From: Geosiphon pyriformis
Lineage: Eukaryota; Glomeromycota; Glomeromycetes; Archaeosporales; Geosiphonaceae
Assembly (NCBI GenBank): GCA_016748015.1
Contig: JAAOMT010000017.1
Location: 1-13,407, forward strand
DNA: 13,407 nucleotides
Direction of reading: 5' to 3'
The notes below the pieces were generated by a model that was not told where the DNA came from, ran no database searches, and saw nothing but the letters and a program-made list of their open reading frames with translations. This document shows positions 8,418 to 13,407 of the stretch, one piece after another; position 1 is the stretch's first letter; every line of letters begins with the position of its first letter. Made by a program: the position numbers and the translations under genes.

Positions 8418-9506
8418 ATGACTAATCATGGAGAAATTCGTTTGCCGATTGTTTATGGAAAAATTGCTCATGAAGGATACCCATCGAGATTGTACGGTCA
8501 TGTAAGTATAGTGAAGTATTTAAATATATAAAAGTAATATTGGTTTACTAGACTTTCCTCTAATCTTTTGTTTTAATTCTATAACAGTTGACAAAAGATG
8601 AGTATTTGGAAAGAACGGTAGCCTTCAACAAACTATATACAAAACATAGACATCATTCTTGCTTGCAATGTGTTCCCCCGCATCTTTTTGCGATTATTAC
8701 CATGTCTATTATTGTCCCGTTATTCATTCTGAATCAGCAAGCGAACGGACATTTTCAAGGTGCTGCCAAAATTAATATGATTTGGTTAGTTGCTTTGATG
8801 CCTTGTATTGCTATTATTAGCCTTGTTTGGATGTGGTTGTTAAGCACTAGTTTAAAAAAGAAGGTGAGGGATCAATTTGATATGGAGTAAAATTTTGAAC
8901 GATTTTTGTTAAAAAAATTTGTTTCTTATTCTTGTTCATTCTCCCTTAGTTGCAACGAAATGTAAAGGATCGAGTAGCAACCTTCAATGAATTAGATACT
9001 CCAAGAAATGGTATACATTGGCGGTTTGAAAGTCATCGAACAGCGAGAGATGATTATGGCGATGTAAATATATTTTTTCTTGACAAAATTCATTTTTAAT
9101 AATTTTGCTTCAACTCTCCCTGATCATCGCCTCTTTTTCTCTTGGACCTTTTTTTAAATAGGAATTTTTGGTTATGGAATTGCCAAACACAATTTTATCA
9201 GCACACATGCAACAACCTATTAATTTACTGAAACGACAAGATTCCGATACAACTGTGGTAGCATTTCCAACAGAATTTATGACATTCCCACCGCCAACAG
9301 CTCAACTATCACATCAAGAACCAAGATACAATGTTGACGCCAATACAATTAAACTTGGAAGTTTACCTACATACACTGATACCATGCAAAATAATTCACC
9401 ACGCTACAGTCGTCGTAATTCAACACGGGAAAGTCGGGCTAGTGCACCAAATCGTGGTGGCCATCGGATTGACTATTCGACCATGCAAGTTACAAAAATT
9501 GTGTAA
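8418..9506 (+). CDS. two-pass membrane protein, Erf4/Golgin-A7-like (four exons)
   Basis: The exons are 8418-8501, 8588-8863, 8950-9063 and 9162-9506 (stop TAA 9504-9506), giving 272 residues; all three introns are GT-AG and phase 0. The ATG has A at -3 and follows an in-frame TAA at 8385. Residues 21-45 (YPSRL...EYLERTVAFNKLY) are followed by CLQC (53-56), membrane segments at about 60-76 and 92-113, a KKK stop, an amphipathic stretch ending FNEL (132-135), GIHW (141-144) and FLVMEL (160-165). This order and spacing match what I recall of the Erf4/Golgin-A7 family, cysteine-rich partners of DHHC palmitoyltransferases (yeast Erf2-Erf4 acts on Ras at the ER). If so, the protein would stabilise such an enzyme. 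Residues 166-272 look disordered, with PPP (201-203), a PY-type LPTY (226-229) that could bind Nedd4/Rsp5 WW domains, and RRNS (242-245), a basophilic kinase-type site. The gene model is firm; the family call is moderate, and an unrelated two-pass fungal protein remains possible. No enzyme partner is in the window. Confidence 0.85.
8502..8587 (+). other. intron 1
   Basis: The 86-base intron starts GTAAGT and ends AACAG after a T-rich stretch. A ctaat word upstream of the acceptor could serve as the branch site. It splits the frame between codons, joining ...YGH to LTKDEY. Confidence 0.85.
8864..8949 (+). other. intron 2
   Basis: The 86-base intron starts GTGAGG and ends CCTTAG. If it is not removed, the frame adds eight residues after KKK and stops at 8888-8890. 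The product would then be a shortened protein that keeps both membrane segments but loses the GIHW/FLVMEL part and the tail. Confidence 0.85.
9064..9161 (+). other. intron 3
   Basis: The 98-base intron starts GTAAAT and ends AAATAG behind a long pyrimidine tract. It joins ...DDYGD to EFLVMEL in frame. The unspliced frame meets a stop inside the intron. Confidence 0.85.
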
Positions 9507-9907
9507 AATATACACAAAGAAATATTGATAATCACAAGAGAGACATTCATTATTTACTTGACTTATTCTGAACACCTAATATCATATCGTACGGTTATTT
9601 TGTATTTATTATTATCATGACGAACGTCCTCAACATACCCCACAAAAAACGAATATTAAGAAGGCCTCATTTTGAGCGCCTGGCTGGACTGGGTGTTTTA
9701 AAATCACCAGCTGTACATAAATAGTAGAATGATTGTCGAACAAAAAAAGGGGACGCTTCTTCCATTCACTCCTTTCTATAATTATCGATCTTTTAAATAC
9801 TTGAGGCTTTCCCCAAAAAGTCACCTTTTTGTAATTATATTAGAATTCCCAAACATAAATATCCTTTTATTAATGTATTATAAATATAGATAACACTATT
9901 TTGGGAA
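9507..9907. other. 3' flank of the gene with a GC-richer hairpin
   Basis: This follows the stop codon. I find no AATAAA on the plus strand until 10135-10140, so the poly(A) site cannot be placed. A patch around 9660-9715 is clearly GC-richer than its surroundings and can fold as CTGGGTG (9689-9695) with CACCAG (9705-9710), with one bulged G. Open frames here (minus 9630-9824) lack recognisable motifs and an ATG start and are not called. Confidence 0.4.
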
Positions 9908-9924
9908 GGTCTTTTGTTAAGACC
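9908..9924. other. small perfect hairpin
   Basis: GGTCTT (9908-9913) pairs with AAGACC (9919-9924) around a five-base loop. It lies about 400 bases past the stop codon of the upstream gene. It may be chance or part of the 3' end region. Confidence 0.5.
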
Positions 9925-10335
9925 CTACCATTATAGGTAATTTTTACTAATTGCTGCTGCTGGAAATTGTAAAATATCATAACTAATGAGGTTATTAAGT
10001 ATATCTTGGTCTTTTATTGGTACGTTCGTCATTTCCTTTTTTGTTATATTAGTTTCAACCATATATATATATATATATATATATAATTGATTTCTAGCCT
10101 TATTTTGCAGCATGCTGTGCAGCTGCTTTTACATAATAAATTGTGCTTCAAGTGTTTACATTGGAAAGCATTTGCAGATGATAAAACGTTTCTTGCCGTT
10201 TGTCAAATAAGTAAAATAAGTGTTAGTGCGATATCGTTATTATTCCTTGATTTCATTTATTACCCATCTTCCTAAAATACCGTATTCTCCCGAAAATAAA
10301 GTTTTAGTGTTTTAAAGAGGCTAGAGATTGTTGTT
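9925..10335. other. spacer, no gene seen
   Basis: The stretch contains the (AT)n tract annotated separately and a cluster of small palindromes (cagcatgctg and gcagctgc near 10110-10125). A plus-strand frame at 10087-10275 and a minus-strand frame at 9931-10113 are open. Neither has an ATG at its end, a recognisable motif or clean splice partners, so I leave them as chance frames. Confidence 0.4.
10061..10085. repeat. (AT)12 dinucleotide microsatellite
   Basis: Twenty-five bases of uninterrupted AT repeat. It produces the alternating Tyr/Ile run in the minus-strand frame across it. Confidence 0.9.
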
Positions 10336-10572
10336 TCAAAAATTCCTTAAATTTGGATATAGATGATCAGATGTCCAATAATATTTTGTAGATAGATGAT
10401 GAGAAAAATTTACCATGTTTCCATCGCCTAATTGAATTTTCAATGTGAGTAAATATATGGCCATGTTTTTTTTCGCGTTTTGATGAATGCAAAACAGGAA
10501 TAGATTTTCTTGGACTTGAGCAAAAAAATTTCTTTCAACGTGAAAGATTAAATGAATTTTAAATTTGTCCAA
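10336..10572 (-). pseudogene. possible copia-type protease-region remnant
   Basis: This minus-strand frame of 78 codons contains KIQLGDGNMV (residues 45-54) and HLYPNLRNF (residues 70-78). In Ty1/copia-type polyproteins a LGDG motif follows the protease active-site region, and some 30 residues later comes a block like vLyvPdLrnNL. Here the spacing between the two blocks is shorter, the catalytic DSGA motif is not visible, and the frame stops within the second block. If the match is real it is a small broken fragment. Chance similarity in AT-rich DNA is a serious alternative. Confidence 0.25.
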
Positions 10573-11180
10573 TCAAATATTTGGTTTTAAAAAAAGACAT
10601 AAAGAGTCCTATAAGAGAGGTTCCCGTGTTGGCTTAAACCATGCCATTTTTAGTAAAATTACCATCAAGCTCTATTTTGAATTAGGGGTAGTGGAATACT
10701 TTGGAGTAACTTGAAGCCATAAATGATTGCATGCCTTGTGGATTAGATGCTGGCAAAAGTGAAAATAGGGACCATATGCATATCGCTCATGTAGTTTTAG
10801 AACAAATGCATTATTTTTCACATCCGACTATTTCTTATAATTCTTGCTAAAAAATTCGGCAACCTTTTAATGAAAAGAGAGAGAGAGAGAGAGAGCAAAA
10901 AAGGAAATAATTAGTTTCAACAAAAGAATGCACTCCATAAAAATCCAAAAAGTTGTAATGGCATTTCTTGTTGAATCAAGCTTGTATGTTTTTTTTTTAA
11001 GTTTTGATTTTAAATTCAATTTAAATGTTTGTAGGTTCTAGTTAGGTAAAATATTAGTAAATAAAAAAAACCATCAAATAGTCCTGTCGAGAGTGAAAAA
11101 CAATTTATAAAAGTAAAAATAAAAGTGAGAATATAGTCAGTAGTATTTTATATCAAGATTTAAGTAATAATTACAACAAA
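10573..11180. other. spacer with scattered coding-like pieces
   Basis: On the minus strand, around 10640-10770, a frame reads short normal-complexity pieces such as NPQGMQSFMASSYSKVF and FKIELDGNFTKNGMV, separated by TAA stops. This lies just upstream, in the minus sense, of the possible copia fragment. It could be part of the same decayed element. No intact gene is present. Confidence 0.3.
10876..10895. repeat. (AG)10 dinucleotide microsatellite
   Basis: Ten uninterrupted AG units lie in AT-rich spacer. The plus strand is pure purine over this tract. No gene is associated with it. Confidence 0.9.
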
Positions 11181-11745
11181 TAAAGGTATAACTAATTATA
11201 AGTTGTTTAAAAAAAAGAATTTAAAATAAAATTTTTATAATATTTTTAAAAATTGTATTTAAAAATATTGGAGTTTTATATACATACATAAAATTTTTTA
11301 GATACTTTTTTTTTTTAATAATTATTTACCAAACAACAAATTTTCTCATATATATGTATAACATACTGTAATTTATAATGAATTTATAGTATATATAATA
11401 TTACATTTTTGTAATACAATTTTTAAAATTTATTTATTTATTATTTATTCAATTATTCTAAACTAATCTGTAATTTTTGCATTTAATAGAACTAATAAAA
11501 ATAATTAATATTATTTTTGTTTTATTTAATAATTTTATTAAAATTACATTTATATAGAGTAAAATTAATTAATATTTTTTTTTGCTATTAAATAAAAAAA
11601 AATTATTAATAATCAATAATTTATTATTTGAAACTGAATTTTCAAAAATTATATTTATATATTTAAAAATTTTGAAATTTTAATTGAAATTTTTAAATGA
11701 AATTATTATTCAATAAAATATTTTTATTAGAATTAAATCATTTTA
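11181..11745. other. extremely AT-rich stretch
   Basis: Composition falls back to nearly pure A and T; positions 11521-11580 contain only three G or C bases. It resembles the block at 1-1084 and ends abruptly near 11745, where normal-complexity spacer resumes. Nothing functional is visible. Confidence 0.6.
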
Positions 11746-12585
11746 ATTAGTCACGAGAAAGACTTTACTTCAATAGTACAATCTTAAGGGAAAAATACAA
11801 AAATCTCTCTGAAAAAGTAGTAGTAGCAGTATGGAAATGGAAAAGATAAAAATTGCTGATTTTACACTAGTTTTTGATCATTTTATAATTTTTAGAATGA
11901 AAACTTTTAATTCCAGTGATTAAATGTCATTTAAGTAAAATAAATTATATGAGATAATTTCAATTCTGAATTAATATTCCAAGAAAATATTACATCAATC
12001 TACTCTTCAAGATCTCATATATTTTTGCTCAAAATTTAGGTTTTTTATCCCCAATACTTGTTCCTAATTAATAACGAATTATCCAATATAAAGAACTTGG
12101 CATTACAAAGTAATATGTTGCAAAAATTTACAATATAAAAAATATAAGCTAGGTATTTAGATTACAAGTTTTAAGATTAAGAAACCTCCTCATCCAGACC
12201 GAATTCATATCATATAAAAAGAAATTCAGTTTCTTAAAAAGTTTTTGTAAAGATCATATGTCTTCAATGAAACCCGAAATTCAAATAGTTTATTTTTTCT
12301 GAAATTGTTGATTATGTCAGTCAATATTTTAATTTCGGCCTAATTGTTCTTCAATTTGCTGCGCTGGTTTTATCATGCTTAAGAATTTGAAAAAATAAAT
12401 ACAATTTATTATATCGGCAGTTAGGATAAAAGAACTAACAATAAGTGAAAAGAAAACAAAGGAAAGGAATAATATTCTGAGAGATGGTATCTTATTGATA
12501 AAGAATCTGTATCAGGCAATACATTGATTATAGTTACAGGTTATAGTACATATGAAAAAAAAGTCTGAATTTTTAATAAATCCGT
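11746..12585. other. spacer, no gene seen
   Basis: This is intermediate AT-rich sequence with frequent stops in all frames. I find no recognisable motif, long repeat or RNA gene. Short poly-A and poly-T runs are present. Confidence 0.45.
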
Positions 12586-12861
12586 ATAGAACCTAAATTT
12601 AATTTTCTTAATGAAATTACCTGGCTAATCACATGGACTATTCCTCAGGGAAAATCTTTTGCTTGTGCCACTTCTTTGCTTTGACGGAATATTTTACATG
12701 GAAAAAAGAAAATTTACAGGTTTTTGACCCAAAGATAAAAATTCAATGTTACATCCGTCATGGCTAGCAAGCTAAAAATTGAGGCTAACATACAATTTCT
12801 TCGAAACCCACTTAAATCCATGTTGATTGTGGTTTCAGATATAAAATCTAAAAGCCAATAT
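12586..12861. pseudogene. coding-like fossil, strand uncertain
   Basis: The plus frame from 12586 runs 92 codons with only two stops (TGA 12682-12684, TAA 12736-12738). It gives normal-complexity peptides such as NEITWLITWTIPQGKSFACA and MASKLKIEANIQFL. The opposite strand is also open over much of the same DNA, reading for example MDLSGFRRNCMLASIFSLLA. I recognise no family on either strand. Block openness on both strands with few stops suggests a worn transposon or gene fragment, and the true orientation cannot be decided by eye. Confidence 0.3.
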
Positions 12862-13330
12862 TAAAATAGTGATGTTAAACTAAATTGAAATTTCAAATTA
12901 TTCTTAATAAAAAATTCATTATTTAAAAGTCTCAATGGTAAAGAATAAAATAAATTTTACATGCGAAGACTTCATATTAAAAATGTGAGAAAAAACCTAA
13001 ATAATCATGTTAGTCGTCACTAATTGGAATTCTCTATCAGTGGCACCAACCATCAGCTATACAATAGATGAAAATTAGTAAATATCGAGCTCAAAAATAG
13101 TATCTAATAGTAATATTACTTACTGCTCAAGTCACAACTGCTCGGAAGAAAAACGGAAATAAACCGATTTCCCTCAAAACTATCGGAATTTCGCACGTGT
13201 CAATTTCAAAAAAGTTTATGGATACCTAAAGAAAAAAAGGTCTCATTATAATAACTCGCGAATGTCCTCCCCTTGCAGTGATCATACCTAAGTAATTCAT
13301 AAAAGAAAACCGAAGATTAAGGCTAATGCT
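12862..13330. other. spacer, no gene seen
   Basis: There are frequent stops in all frames. The right part (13150-13290) is less AT-rich, and on the minus strand it leads into a run of seven T near 13234-13240. I could not match it to any structured RNA. Confidence 0.4.
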
Positions 13331-13405
13331 TTATACCATGTAAACCCGAAATTGGGCTGGTGGTACTCGCTTTAACTTCACCTCTGATACAACGACATGG
13401 TATAA
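13331..13405. repeat. 75-bp unit bounded by perfect 11-bp inverted repeats
   Basis: TTATACCATGT at 13331-13341 is the exact reverse complement of ACATGGTATAA at 13395-13405, with 53 bases between. The inside can form smaller stems (CCC/GGG around a CGAAATT-like loop, and GGTG/CACC). It could be a miniature inverted-repeat element, a structured RNA, or half of something cut by the window edge two bases further on. No target-site duplication can be tested because the sequence ends. Confidence 0.5.
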
Positions 13406-13407
13406 CA

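Noticed and set aside
9331-9528. Second frame inside exon 4
   Set aside because: It overlaps the last exon in another frame, while the spliced frame gives a continuous protein from a good start to a good stop.
9630-9824. Minus-strand ORF of 64 codons beyond the gene
   Set aside because: It has no ATG start (it would begin at GTG), no motif and no clear splice partner.
9931-10275. Open frames on both strands around the (AT)n tract
   Set aside because: They are short and partly made of the repeat. The possible acceptor (ttttgcag at about 10103-10110) has no convincing donor or upstream exon.
13370-13398. An 11-base match to a small-subunit rRNA word (ttcacctctga)
   Set aside because: The match does not extend into the flanking rRNA sequence, so it is taken as chance.
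1-13407. Search for a CRISPR array, prokaryotic operon, integrase-type mobile island or rRNA
   Set aside because: There are no regularly spaced repeats with unique spacers, no clustered same-strand genes with ribosome sites, and no rRNA stretch. The spliced gene shows the DNA is eukaryotic.

Overview
The window looks like nuclear DNA of a very AT-rich eukaryote, most likely a fungus, possibly an early-diverging lineage of the Glomeromycotina/Mucoromycota type. The reasons are short GT-AG introns (86, 86 and 98 bp) inside a small gene, no prokaryotic operon layout, long AT-only stretches, abundant simple repeats and scattered decayed coding-like fragments. The lineage is an inference from style only; nothing here fixes the species.

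Only one gene can be defended: a four-exon plus-strand gene at 8418-9506 encoding a 272-residue two-pass membrane protein. Its order of motifs (YPxxL...EYxxxxxxFNxLY, a hydrophobic middle, a second helix ending FNEL, then GIxW...FLVMEL) matches the layout I recall for the Erf4/Golgin-A7 family. That family supplies the accessory subunit of DHHC protein S-acyltransferases. A disordered tail with a PY-type LPTY motif and an RRNS kinase-type site follows.

Layout: 1-1084, 2066-3055, 3721-4300 and 11181-11745 are extremely AT-rich and appear gene-free. A richer, G-over-C-skewed island sits at 1085-2065 and may be a decayed insertion. 3056-3720 and 4497-5374 are intermediate spacer. 4389-4496 is a 42-bp tandem repeat. 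5375-5514 is a compound ATT/GTT/GTC microsatellite. 5515-7860 is spacer holding decayed coding-like fragments, notably a minus-strand frame at 6166-6453 interrupted only by TGA codons and a retroelement-like motif at 7745-7853. 7861-8417 is the pyrimidine-rich 5' flank of the gene.

Downstream of the gene, 9507-13407 has no convincing gene. It holds hairpins, an (AT)n and an (AG)10 tract, a possible copia-type protease-region remnant on the minus strand (10336-10572), a coding-like fossil of uncertain strand (12586-12861) and a 75-bp unit bounded by perfect 11-bp inverted repeats at the right edge.

I see no multi-gene system in the window. The best leads are the Erf4-like gene and the TGA-only reading frame. 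I found no CRISPR array, rRNA or intact tRNA.
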